From assembly GCF_026241895.1 (NCBI RefSeq), contig NZ_JAPJIV010000006.1, forward strand, positions 62,001 through 126,000: a stretch of 64,000 bases of DNA, in the 5' to 3' direction. The DNA comes from Pseudomonas sp. RIT-562. GTDB lineage: Bacteria > Pseudomonadota > Gammaproteobacteria > Pseudomonadales > Pseudomonadaceae. The notes under the pieces are model-generated. The model did not search any database. It was not told the origin of the DNA and was given only the letters and a program-made list of their open reading frames with translations. The stretch's first letter is position 1; every line of letters starts with the position of its first letter. The translations under genes and the position numbers were made by a program. Positions 26,779 through 35,382 of the stretch are shown one piece after another.

Positions 26779-26972
26779 TCAAAACTTGGACCAGAGACTC
26801 GCAGCAGCCACGATGGCAGTCACAACCCCTGCTCCCACTGCAAACGGATACCAGAGCGCTTCCTGTTCAGTTTACTTTCTTCAGCCATAAACTTGCGGGT
26901 TTCGGCGGTGAATCTGCGTAATTCTACTTGTAGTTTATCGAGTTCCAGATTTTCGCGATCGTTTTGACGCAT
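26779..26972 (-). pseudogene. Small membrane protein broken by a one-base frameshift
   Basis: ATG 26972, with AAAGGATTGCCC before it, opens MRQNDRENLELDKLQVELRR and continues to MAEESKLNR. The annotated frame then reads KRSGIRLQWEQGL and stops at 26820. Restoring one base after AACAGG gives EALWYPFAVGAGVVTAIVAA then ASLWSKF and TGA at 26779-26781, a proper membrane segment. The natural protein would be about 64 residues. The break is either a real one-base deletion or a sequencing error. Confidence 0.7.
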
Positions 26973-27193
26973 GGGCAATCCTTTCGGGTTTGAGCGGGCC
27001 ATACAAGGGCTGCATTTTTCGACAGCCGATGAGCTCTGTTGCAACCGCTGTCCCATTACCGGCGTTGCACCCCAGTCCTGGCCTTGTACTATTTCCTTTC
27101 CATCCAAATCTGGATAGCAGTTGACTCCCGCTGGAATGTAGGAAAAGTCCGAAAACTGCGCAAGAAGTTGAGTCGACCAGTAGATTCTCAGGC

Positions 27194-27385
27194 CTATTGA
27201 AGCGCCAGCACCAGGGTGTTCCTGCCTCCCTGCTGCACCAGCAACCCGCGCGAGGCCAGGTCCACCAGGTTGTCCTGGTCAGGTTTGATCCAGTCAGCCC
27301 ACTGCTGTCGCGGCGTATTGCCGAACATCACGCCACCATCAAGTTTGCGACTTCTACCGGTCAGAGTGGATAGAGAACGGTTCAC
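27194..27385 (-). CDS. Small hypothetical protein
   Basis: 63 residues starting at GTG 27385 with AAGAGG 8 bases before it. The sequence (FGNTPRQQWADWIKPDQDNL, then DLASRGLLVQQGG) looks like a small globular protein and uses typical codons. I do not recognise the family. It lies between the frameshifted membrane gene and the divergent glycine-zipper gene. Confidence 0.5.
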   Translation of the reverse strand: MNRSLSTLTGRSRKLDGGVMFGNTPRQQWADWIKPDQDNLVDLASRGLLVQQGGRNTLVLALQ

Positions 27386-27651
27386 GACAGATACCTCTTG
27401 GAATTCGCGCCGCCTGGCAGAAGGTGCGACGCACGGGTTTTATGAGGTATGCAGGTTAATCCCGGTTCCCGGCGATTGGCCCCACCCGAGTGGAGTGGGT
27501 AACGCATGTTCAGGCAATGTGATGAGAGGTGCGGGTCAGGCGATACAGGTGAACTAATCTTCTAATGGCCGGGCCTGGCGCTTTCGCGAACAGGGCCGTG
27601 CTTCTCTATCAGCCGCAACTCCAACGCACCCTTGCAGCAGTGGGGTTCACC

Positions 27652-28113
27652 ATGAAAATCGCCATCGCCCCTATTACCCTGGTCCTGTCCGTGGCCTGCC
27701 TGAGCGCCAGCGCTGAGACCATAACGCCACTCAAAGGACAATCCCAGGAGATCATCCAGCAGGACATTAGCGCTTGCCAGTCTCAGGCTGGCAGTACCAC
27801 CAGTTCCAGCACCTCGCCACAAACCGGAGGACGGGTTCGGGGCGCCGCTACCGGTGCCGTTGCGGGCGCCGCCGTGGCCGGTGCGCGCGAACGCCAGCAC
27901 GATGAAATTTCTGATCGGGTAGACGACGACGTCAAACAACAATATCGCCAGAACAAGGCCAAGGATGCCGCAGTGGCGGGCGCTGTGGTGGGCGGTTCGC
28001 GGCAACGCCAGGACCGTCGTGAGGACCGCCGCAATACGCAACAGAGCACTGCGACGGCTGCATCCGCCTACAGCACTTGCATGCAGCAACGCGGCTATCA
28101 GGTAACGCCGTAG
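27652..28113 (+). CDS. Periplasmic or outer-membrane glycine-zipper protein (YMGG-like)
   Basis: 153 residues from ATG 27652. Signal peptide MKIAIAPITLVLSVACLSASA. Two glycine-zipper stretches, GAATGAVAGAAVAGA and AAVAGAVVGGS, each followed by an Arg/Gln-rich charged segment. Such zippers insert in or pack against membranes. The TAG stop at 28111-28113 lies inside the first REP of the following repeat array. Confidence 0.75.
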   Translation: MKIAIAPITLVLSVACLSASAETITPLKGQSQEIIQQDISACQSQAGSTTSSSTSPQTGGRVRGAATGAVAGAAVAGARERQHDEISDRVDDDVKQQYRQNKAKDAAVAGAVVGGSRQRQDRREDRRNTQQSTATAASAYSTCMQQRGYQVTP

Positions 28114-28400
28114 GAGCCTGGCTTGCCAGCGATGGCGTCCGCAAAATCGCCATCGCCGACAAGCCGGGCTCCTACGGATTTGCGCCAAGCCCATATGCCG
28201 CGTACACCCCAATCCCTGTAGGAGCCTGGCTTGCCAGCGATGGCGTCCGCAAAATCGCCATCGCCGGCAAGCCGGGCTCCTACGGATTTGTGCCAAACCC
28301 AAATCCCGCGTACACCCCAATCCCTGTAGGAGCCTGGCTTGCCAGCGATGACGTCCGCAAAATCGCCATCGCCGGCAAGCAGGGCTCCTACGGATTTGTG
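28108..28400. repeat. Three tandem REPINs, 108-bp period
   Basis: The unit starts at 28111, 28219 and 28327. Each holds TAGGAGCCTGGCTTGCCAGC and, inverted, GCCGGCAAGCCGGGCTCCTA with GATGGCG/CGCCATC between them. Copies are almost identical apart from a few bases. The period is a multiple of three, so spurious frames stay open across the array. It sits between the glycine-zipper gene and the rlhA 3' end. Confidence 0.85.
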
Positions 28401-28450
28401 CCAAGCCAAAATCCCGCGTACACCCGGATCAACCGGCGCCGCAGCGGATT

Positions 28451-30451
28451 TTAATGCGGCGCCCGCGGGATGGTCTTCAGCAGGTCTTCCGGGCTGATAT
28501 ATCCCACCACCGGCTCGGCAACACTGCCAGGCAGTGGCAGGTCGAGGATGTGGCCCTTGATCTTGCCGATGACGTGCATTTCGCAAGGTTTGCAGTCGAA
28601 CTTCAGCGTCAGCACCTCGTCGCCGTGCACCAGCTGCATCGGCGCGACCTTGGTGCGCACGCCGGTGACACCCTTGGCCTGTTTCGGACAGAGATTGAAG
28701 GAGAACCGCAGGCAGTGCTTGGTGATCATCACCGGCACTTCGCCGGTTTCTTCATGGGCTTCGAAGGCGGCGTCGATCAGCTTCACACCATGGCGGTGAT
28801 AGAAGTCGCGGGCTTTCTGGTTGTAGACATTGGCCAGGAACGACAGATGCGACTCCGGGTACACCGGCGGCGGACTGGTTTCGGCCTTGCGGCTACCCCG
28901 TGGATGGGCTGCCAGGCGCGCCGCAGTCAACGCCTCGATCACGCCTCGGCGCAGGGTCTTGAGTTGCGAATTGGGGATGAAGAACGCCTGGGGCGCATCG
29001 AGTTTGATCGCTGTGGCGTAGTAGTCGGTGGTGCCCAGCTGACCCAACAGGTCACGCAGTTGCTCCAACGCCTGCTCCGGCTTGTTTGCCAGGCCGAATG
29101 GACCGTCCAGGGCCAGGCTGGCGCTGATGCCCTCCTCGCTCGTGGCGGTCAGCTGCAGACGTTGCTCATCCAGGCTTGCCAGCCAGGACAGGCCAATGCG
29201 CCGCTCGGCAGAGGTCTTCTGCAAGGCTTGCTGCCAGTCGTGGTCGAGGTTGCGGCTCAGAGGATGATTAGGGCGCAACTTGTGCATGCCTTCCGGCATC
29301 TCGTTGGGCTCGACTCGATAGCGATAACGCTTCTGGCCGTCTTCAAGAAACTCACCTTTGGGCTCGGCGATGTTGGCGCGAAAACCCACGACCTCGCGCT
29401 TGATTTGCACATTGAGGCCATCACCATTGGACAGCGGGTCCGTGGTCACCACCTGCAGATCCCGTTTGCCGACTTTCTCCACCACTCCCACCGGCAAACC
29501 GGTGAAGGTCGGCGAGTCGAAGGCGCCGATGTCGATCTTGCGGTCGGTAACAAAGTAGTCGGTGCTGCCACGGTGAAAGGTCTTGTCCGGGTCAGGCACA
29601 AAGAAGTGCGCGGTGCGGCCGCTGGATGCCCGGGCCAGGTCCGGACGATCTTCGAGCACGTCGTCCAGGCGCTGACGGTAGTAGGCCGTGATATTCTTCA
29701 CGTAACCCACATCCTTGTAGCGGCCTTCGATCTTGAAGGAACGCACACCGGCTTCCACCAGCGCACGGATGTTCGCGCTCTGGTTGTTGTCCTTCATCGA
29801 CAGCAGGTGTTTTTCGTAGGCCACTACCCGACCCTGGTCGTCTTTAAGGGTGTATGGCAAACGACAGGCCTGGGAGCAGTCGCCACGGTTGGCGCTGCGA
29901 CCGTTCTGCGCATGGGAGATGTTGCACTGGCCTGAGAACGCCACGCACAACGCGCCGTGGATGAAGAACTCGATCGCCGCGTCGGTCTCGTCGGCGATTG
30001 CGCGAATTTCCTGCAGGTTCAGCTCCCGGGCCAGCACCAGCTGCGAGAAGCCTGCCTGGTCGAGGAATTTTGCCCGCGCCAGGGTGCGGATGTCGGTCTG
30101 GGTGCTGGCATGCAGCTCGATCGGCGGAATATCCAGCTCCATCACGCCCAGGTCCTGGACGATCAGCGCGTCGACCCCGGCGTCATACAACTGGTGGATC
30201 AGCTTGCGGGCTGGCTCCAGCTCGTTGTCGTGCAGAATCGTGTTGATCGTGGTGAACACCCGGGCGTGGTAACGACGGGCGAACTCGACCAATTGGGCGA
30301 TTTCGCTCACCTCGTTGCAGGCGTTGTGGCGGGCGCCGAAGCTTGGGCCACCGATGTACACGGCATCGGCGCCATGCAGGATGGCTTCACGAGCGATGCT
30401 CACATCACGAGCGGGGCTGAGCAGTTCCAGCTGATGTTTGGGTAGGGACAT
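28451..30451 (-). CDS. rlhA: 23S rRNA C2501 hydroxylase, U32 peptidase family
   Basis: 666 residues, close to E. coli RlhA (YdcP). The N-terminal part LELLSPARD, EAILHGADAVYIGGP and GARHNA, then the cysteine motif SGQCNISHAQNGRSANRGDC followed by SQAC, match the family nearly word for word. The C-terminal DUF3656 region ends TLKFDCKPCEMHVIGKIK. It hydroxylates C2501 of 23S rRNA, with cysteines probably holding an iron-sulphur cluster. It appears monocistronic. Confidence 0.92.
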   Translation of the reverse strand: MSLPKHQLELLSPARDVSIAREAILHGADAVYIGGPSFGARHNACNEVSEIAQLVEFARRYHARVFTTINTILHDNELEPARKLIHQLYDAGVDALIVQDLGVMELDIPPIELHASTQTDIRTLARAKFLDQAGFSQLVLARELNLQEIRAIADETDAAIEFFIHGALCVAFSGQCNISHAQNGRSANRGDCSQACRLPYTLKDDQGRVVAYEKHLLSMKDNNQSANIRALVEAGVRSFKIEGRYKDVGYVKNITAYYRQRLDDVLEDRPDLARASSGRTAHFFVPDPDKTFHRGSTDYFVTDRKIDIGAFDSPTFTGLPVGVVEKVGKRDLQVVTTDPLSNGDGLNVQIKREVVGFRANIAEPKGEFLEDGQKRYRYRVEPNEMPEGMHKLRPNHPLSRNLDHDWQQALQKTSAERRIGLSWLASLDEQRLQLTATSEEGISASLALDGPFGLANKPEQALEQLRDLLGQLGTTDYYATAIKLDAPQAFFIPNSQLKTLRRGVIEALTAARLAAHPRGSRKAETSPPPVYPESHLSFLANVYNQKARDFYHRHGVKLIDAAFEAHEETGEVPVMITKHCLRFSFNLCPKQAKGVTGVRTKVAPMQLVHGDEVLTLKFDCKPCEMHVIGKIKGHILDLPLPGSVAEPVVGYISPEDLLKTIPRAPH

Positions 30452-30568
30452 GATTTTTTTATGGGTTGGTCACGGTCGAGGCAGGCATTGTAGCGGCCAA
30501 TTGCGTGACGGGCACCCGTGGGCGACCGAATGGCGCCATTCCATGGCCGCCTTTCGTCACTGCGATCT

Positions 30569-31477
30569 TCAGGGTTGACGGCTGCTGACGGCCTCTGCGC
30601 CCTGCTGGAACATGGCGTCGAAGCGCGGTTTGTTGGCGGCGTAATACGCGGCCACCACTTGATCCGACGAACTCTGCCGGGCCTGCATCATCAGCGCCTC
30701 CAGGTCAGCCTTTGGCACCGAGTAATGGGCAAAGAAATACGCCACTTCCGGGTACTGCTGGCTGAAACCCTTGCGCGCCACGGCATGGATTTGCTCGGCG
30801 CCACCAAAGATCTGCTTCGGATCATCCAGGTAACGCAGCGGCCACTTGGAGAACATCCAGTGCGGACTCCACGCATTGACCAATGACCATTTATCGCGCT
30901 TGAGATTGCGATCCAACTCGTTGAGCATCCCGGTTTCCGAGGACGCCACCAGCTTGTAGCCCTCAAGCTTGTACTCCTCGATAGCTTTTACCGTGAGCTT
31001 GTATTGGCCGTTGCCCACCTCCGAGGTGAGGATCTTGCCCTCCAGCTTCGCCCTCACCTGCGGTTTGTTCAGGTCTTCCACGCTGGCCACTTCGCTCAAC
31101 GGCACCGAACTCGGCACAGCCATGCCGATGCGCCCTTCATACAACACGCCAAGGTCTTCGAGCCGGTCCTTGTACTTGTCGTAGAACGCCTTGTGCGTGC
31201 TCGGCAGCCAGACCATCGGGATCAGGTCGATGTTGCCATTGGCCAGGGCCTGGAACTGAATGCCGATATCGGCCATGACCAGTTTCACCGGTTGTTTAAG
31301 GCGATCCTGTAATGCGGTGGTCGCCAGCTTGACGGTGATCTCGGTATCGGACCAGTTGACCCAGCCAATGCGCACCGGCGGCTGCTCGGCCGCCTGGGCC
31401 AGCGTCGCGCCGGTGGCGAGTACGACGCTGAGCAGCGTGGCGAACAGCGGTTTTTTATTCGGTGAATGAGTATTCAT
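30569..31477 (-). CDS. OpuAC-like periplasmic quaternary-amine binding protein
   Basis: 302 residues from ATG 31477, which has TAGGAAGACGCC upstream. Signal peptide about residues 1-30 (LLSVVLATGATLAQAA). The OpuAC fold begins IGWVNWSDTEI and continues through GIQFQALANGNIDLIPMVWL, YEGRIGMAVP and PHWMFSKWPLRYLDDP. It binds betaines, choline or similar compounds for an ABC importer. The permease and ATPase are not next to it. It is divergent from the demethylase gene, with the TetR operator between. Confidence 0.87.
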   Translation of the reverse strand: MNTHSPNKKPLFATLLSVVLATGATLAQAAEQPPVRIGWVNWSDTEITVKLATTALQDRLKQPVKLVMADIGIQFQALANGNIDLIPMVWLPSTHKAFYDKYKDRLEDLGVLYEGRIGMAVPSSVPLSEVASVEDLNKPQVRAKLEGKILTSEVGNGQYKLTVKAIEEYKLEGYKLVASSETGMLNELDRNLKRDKWSLVNAWSPHWMFSKWPLRYLDDPKQIFGGAEQIHAVARKGFSQQYPEVAYFFAHYSVPKADLEALMMQARQSSSDQVVAAYYAANKPRFDAMFQQGAEAVSSRQP

Positions 31478-31551
31478 CAGGCGTCTTCCTATTGGGGAGT
31501 GATAGGCAGCGAAGTGAATCTTATCGGCGAGATTTACCGTGCGCAAGCAAA

Positions 31552-31602
31552 ATGTACACCTATGTATTCGCTGTTGACACCTATGTACATTTATCCTAAT
31601 TT
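31552..31602 (+). promoter_or_regulatory. Promoter with overlapping TetR-type operators
   Basis: ATGTACACCTATGTATT (31552-31568) and TTGACACCTATGTACAT (31574-31590) are near copies. The same pattern occurs before the tetR gene at 35233-35250. TTGACA (31574-31579) with TAATTT (31597-31602) at 17 bp makes a good sigma-70 promoter, so the second operator covers the -35. Transcription would start near 31609, 37 bases before the ATG at 31646. Confidence 0.7.
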
Positions 31603-31645
31603 CCAGCCAAAGAGCCCTGATGAGCCAACCCTGGAGCGCCTCCCG

Positions 31646-33682
31646 ATGTCCAGCGATCCCTTGCTGCAACCGTACAAGATCAAGCACCTGACCCTGCGTA
31701 ACCGGATCATGACCACCTCCCATGAGCCGGCTTATCCGGTAGACGGCATGCCCAAGGACCTGTATCGCGCCTATCACGTAGAGCGCGCCAAGGCTGGAGT
31801 CGCGCTGACCATGACCGCCGGTTCCGCAGCCGTGTCCCGGGACAGCCCGCCGGTGTTCAACAATGTGCTGGCCTACAAGGATGAGGTGGTCGGCTGGTTG
31901 AAAGACCTGACGGATGAATGCCATGAGCACGGCGCGGCGGTGATGATCCAGCTGACCCACCTGGGTCGCCGCACCCGTTGGGACAAGGCCGACTGGCTGC
32001 CGGTGGTGTCGCCGTCACACCGCCGCGAGGCGTCGCATCGCTCCTTCCCGAAAAAAATGGAAGAGTGGGACATCGAGCGGATCATCAAGGACTACGTCGA
32101 CGCGGCGGAGCGCATGCACGCGGCCGGTATGGATGGGCTGGAGCTGCAGGCGTACGGGCACCTGATGGATCAGTTCTGGTCGCCGCTGACCAATGACCTC
32201 GACGGTCCGTATGGCGGTTCGCTGGAAAACCGCATGCGCTTCACCTTCGATGTCCTGCGCGGGATCCGCCAGCGAGTGGGGGAAAATTTCCTCCTGGGGG
32301 TGCGCTACACCGGTGATGAAGAACTGCCTGGTGGCTTCACTGCCAGCGAGGGCATGCAGGTCTCGCACATGCTCAAGGACAGCGGGCTGGTTGACTTCCT
32401 CAATGTCGTGCGCGGCCACATCGACACGGATGCCGGTCTCACCGACGTGATTCCGATTCAGGGCATGCGCAACTCGCCGCATCTGGATTTCGCTGGCGAA
32501 ATTCGCTCCGCTACCGGCTTCCCGACTTTTCACGCAGCGAAAATCCCCGACGTGGCCACGGCGCGCTACGCCATCGCTTCGGGCAAAGTCGACATGGTCG
32601 GCATGACCCGGGCGCACATGACCGATCCGCATATCGTGCGCAAAATTATCGAGAAGCGCGAAGAGGACATCCGCCCATGCGTGGGCGCCAACTACTGCCT
32701 GGACCGCATCTACCAGGGCGGCGCCGCCTATTGCATTCATAACGCGGCGACCGGTCGCGAGACCACCATGCCCCATGACATTCCCAAGGCGACCATCAAG
32801 CGCCGGGTGGTCGTGGTGGGTAGCGGCCCGGCGGGACTGGAAGCCGCGCGAGTGGCCGCGGAACGTGGCCATGACGTGACTGTGCTGGAGGCGGCCGATC
32901 AGCCCGGCGGGCAGATTCGCCTGACTGCGCTGAGCGAGCGGCGCCGCGAGATGATCAGCATCATCGACTGGCGCATGGCGCAATGTGCGCGGCTGGGGGT
33001 CAAGTTTCATTTCAACACCTGGGCCGAAGCCGATACCGTGCTGGCCTTCGAGCCCGACGTGGTGATTGTCGCCACGGGCGGCCTGCCCCACACCGAGGTG
33101 TTGCGCGCGGGCAACGAACTGGTGGTCTCGACCTGGGACATCATCTCTGGCGATATCAAGCCCGGGCGCAACGTGCTGATCTTCGACGACGCCGGGGATC
33201 ATGCCGCGCTGCAGGCCGCCGAGGTCATCGCCAGGAGCGGCGCAACCCTGGAAATCGTCACGCCGGACCGATCATTTGCGCCGGAAGTCATGGCCATGAA
33301 CCTGGTGCCCTACATGCGCAGCCTGCAGGATCTGGACGTGACCTTTACCGTGACCTATCGAGTGGAGACAGTGGAGAAGCGTGATGGAACGCTGGTAGCG
33401 ACTTTCGGCAGCGATTACGGGCAGGTGCACAAGCAGCGCGTGGTCGACCAGGTAGTCGTGAACCATGGCACCCTGCCCCTGGATGATCTGTACTTTGAGT
33501 TGCGACCACACTCGCGCAACGGTGGTGCGGTAGAGCAGCATGACCTGATAGCAGGCAACGCGCAGAACATCGTCACCCATCCCGATGGACGCTTCCAGCT
33601 GTTCCGCATCGGCGATGCAGTCGCTGCGCGCAACACCCACGCGGCAATCTACGACGCACTGCGGCTGGTGAAGGATATCTGA
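31646..33682 (+). CDS. Old-yellow-enzyme-type N-demethylase / NADH:flavin oxidoreductase
   Basis: 678 residues from ATG 31646; the frame is open upstream to 31466 but that part overlaps the divergent gene and the promoter. N-terminal TIM barrel binds FMN (LTLRNRIMTTSHEPAY, MIQLTHLGRRTRWD, then GGSLENRMRF). The C-terminal half has FAD/NAD folds (VVVVGSGPAGLEAARVA). The family includes trimethylamine dehydrogenase, dimethylglycine demethylase and stachydrine/N-methylproline demethylases. The cluster loop reads CVGANYC then C, so the middle Cys of CxxCxxC is Ala. Neighbouring OpuAC and proC-like genes suggest a methylated amino acid such as N-methylproline. Confidence 0.85.
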   Translation: MSSDPLLQPYKIKHLTLRNRIMTTSHEPAYPVDGMPKDLYRAYHVERAKAGVALTMTAGSAAVSRDSPPVFNNVLAYKDEVVGWLKDLTDECHEHGAAVMIQLTHLGRRTRWDKADWLPVVSPSHRREASHRSFPKKMEEWDIERIIKDYVDAAERMHAAGMDGLELQAYGHLMDQFWSPLTNDLDGPYGGSLENRMRFTFDVLRGIRQRVGENFLLGVRYTGDEELPGGFTASEGMQVSHMLKDSGLVDFLNVVRGHIDTDAGLTDVIPIQGMRNSPHLDFAGEIRSATGFPTFHAAKIPDVATARYAIASGKVDMVGMTRAHMTDPHIVRKIIEKREEDIRPCVGANYCLDRIYQGGAAYCIHNAATGRETTMPHDIPKATIKRRVVVVGSGPAGLEAARVAAERGHDVTVLEAADQPGGQIRLTALSERRREMISIIDWRMAQCARLGVKFHFNTWAEADTVLAFEPDVVIVATGGLPHTEVLRAGNELVVSTWDIISGDIKPGRNVLIFDDAGDHAALQAAEVIARSGATLEIVTPDRSFAPEVMAMNLVPYMRSLQDLDVTFTVTYRVETVEKRDGTLVATFGSDYGQVHKQRVVDQVVVNHGTLPLDDLYFELRPHSRNGGAVEQHDLIAGNAQNIVTHPDGRFQLFRIGDAVAARNTHAAIYDALRLVKDI

Positions 33683-33703
33683 CCGCGCAGGCAGTGGCGG
33701 CTG

Positions 33704-34480
33704 CTACATACCCCGGCGCGCGATCTGCGCGCCGGCTTCCACTGCCCGCCCCATCAGCGCGTCGATATCGTCATCGACCATGGATTGTAACGCTGCGGCC
33801 GTCACGCCCCGGTAGCCGAGCAAAGAATCGATCAGCTGTTGTGGATCATGCCGGGTGAGCATCTGCCCACCACCCACTACCACGCCTTGGGCAGCACGTT
33901 GCGCAATGGCCGGTGGAATGCCTGCGGCAATCGCCTGGCGGGTCAGCGCCAGTTGCAGCATGGCCGGGAAAGCCGGACCGGTCCCGGACAGCGCGCTGAG
34001 ATAATCGATGCAGGCTTCGTCCGGTACGGCATCGGCGCTGCCGACGCACTCGAACAGACCTTGAATCCACTGGGCATCCTGTTCATCCAGGCTGGCAGTG
34101 CTGAACCACGGGGTGTACGCCTGGCGGATTTCCACCGCGGCATTTGGCATGGCCCGCACCACCGTCGCGGCCCCGGTCGCCGCGCTGATCGCAGCCGCTG
34201 ACACACCCGCCATCAGGGAGATCACGGGTTTGCCGCGAGCATTGATCCGCAGTTCACGAAACTGTTCCGGACGGATCGACAGCATGACGATATCGCTCTG
34301 GTCGACCAATTGCTGGTTGTCCGCCAGCAGCCTGACGCCAGCCCCGACCCCACTGCCCCCGCTGCGATTGGAGAGCAACAGGCACTCAGGCTTGATGAAG
34401 TGCCGGTCGAGCAGCGCCTCGGCAATGGCACGCCCCAACCAACCGGTACCGCCAATAATGCCCAGGGTTCTACTCGTCAT
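33704..34480 (-). CDS. Pyrroline-5-carboxylate reductase-like dehydrogenase
   Basis: 258 residues from ATG 34480. N-terminal NAD(P) fold GIIGGTGWLGRA and the family dimer motif LSALSGTGPAF, followed by GVVVGGGQML. ProC reduces pyrroline-5-carboxylate to proline. The match is that of a ProC paralogue and not necessarily the housekeeping enzyme. The start overlaps the tetR gene by 11 bp, so it is cotranscribed with the regulator. Convergent with the demethylase gene, 21 bp apart. Confidence 0.85.
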   Translation of the reverse strand: MTSRTLGIIGGTGWLGRAIAEALLDRHFIKPECLLLSNRSGGSGVGAGVRLLADNQQLVDQSDIVMLSIRPEQFRELRINARGKPVISLMAGVSAAAISAATGAATVVRAMPNAAVEIRQAYTPWFSTASLDEQDAQWIQGLFECVGSADAVPDEACIDYLSALSGTGPAFPAMLQLALTRQAIAAGIPPAIAQRAAQGVVVGGGQMLTRHDPQQLIDSLLGYRGVTAAALQSMVDDDIDALMGRAVEAGAQIARRGM

Positions 34481-35201
34481 CGCTCGTGGCTCCCTCGAAC
34501 GTTTCCACCAGCGGAACGAACACACCCGGTTCCGTCTGCGCGTAGCCGAAGGTGCCATAGAAGCGGTCCAGCTCGCGGCGCTTCGGCGCTTTGCCGGTGA
34601 ACACGGCGACGTACTGCGCAATGCGCTTGAACCGCACCACGATGTCTTCAGTGGTTTTCATCGAGATGTAGCCGATTTGCGTCAGGTAGATCGTTCTCGC
34701 CCGCACGTCGGCGCCTTCGTCGTCGTAGCCGAATCGACGGAACATCGCTGCCAGGGCACTCATCCGCGTCTCATCGGCGAGCGCAATTTCTGCAGACACC
34801 TCGTCCGATTGCAGCGCCCAGCTGCGCACCGCGAACTCGAACTGCGAATCGAACAGTTGCGGGTTCAACCAGCACTTGAAGACGTTGAGAATCGCCTCGG
34901 AAATGCTCTCGGCGTAACTCTCGCACTGGTTGAGCATGCCGCCGGTATTCTTGTCCCGCCAACGGGTCAGGAGCGCTGCGAGCAGTTGCTCACGGTCCTC
35001 GTAGAACCAGTAGAAACTGGTGCGCGACAGATTCAGGCGCTTGGCCAGCGGCATCACCCGCACCGCGTCCACTCCCGACTCCTTGAGCGCGTCATAGGCG
35101 GCGTCCAGCCACACATCAACCGAGCCGCGCCAGCCGGAGTCCTGAGCCTTGGTTTTACTTCGTCCTGCCTGGGGCATGCGGGTGCGCCTTGTGTTGATCA
35201 T
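34470..35201 (-). CDS. TetR-family regulator
   Basis: 243 residues. N-terminal helix-turn-helix in WLDAAYDALKESGVDAVRV, MPLAKRLNLSRTSFYWFY and EDREQLLAALL. The C-terminal domain binds an unknown ligand. A copy of the shared operator, ATGTACATGAGCGTACAG, lies 32 bp upstream at 35233-35250, so it probably represses itself and the divergent OpuAC/demethylase promoters. The start could be ATG 35201 or ATG 35177. Confidence 0.88.
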   Translation of the reverse strand: MINTRRTRMPQAGRSKTKAQDSGWRGSVDVWLDAAYDALKESGVDAVRVMPLAKRLNLSRTSFYWFYEDREQLLAALLTRWRDKNTGGMLNQCESYAESISEAILNVFKCWLNPQLFDSQFEFAVRSWALQSDEVSAEIALADETRMSALAAMFRRFGYDDEGADVRARTIYLTQIGYISMKTTEDIVVRFKRIAQYVAVFTGKAPKRRELDRFYGTFGYAQTEPGVFVPLVETFEGATSDDE

Positions 35202-35232
35202 TTCGGGTCACTGTACTCTGCACACAGGCGAA

Positions 35233-35250
35233 ATGTACATGAGCGTACAG
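35233..35250 (-). promoter_or_regulatory. TetR-type operator before tetR
   Basis: ATGTACATGAGCGTACAG reads CTGTACGCTCATGTACAT on the gene strand and matches the two operators at 31552-31590 (consensus near TGTACRCYTATGTACA). This shared site ties the regulator to the demethylase module. Confidence 0.65.
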
Positions 35251-35382
35251 TTTAAAGACGCTCGCATCGAAAGGCGCAGGGTGTATCTGCCATGCATTTT
35301 TTGCCCTGGCCGGATGGTTTGATGATCTACTGATCAATCGAGCCCGCGCCGTGCACGGTTCACCATTGAGGTCTGGACCGCT

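Noticed and set aside
28077..28454. Open frames with 36-residue repeats over 28077-28454 on both strands
   Set aside because: They are made by three REPINs with a period divisible by three; no ribosome site and no family.
31466..31645. N-terminal extension of the demethylase
   Set aside because: It runs through the promoter and the TetR operators; the family start fits ATG 31646.
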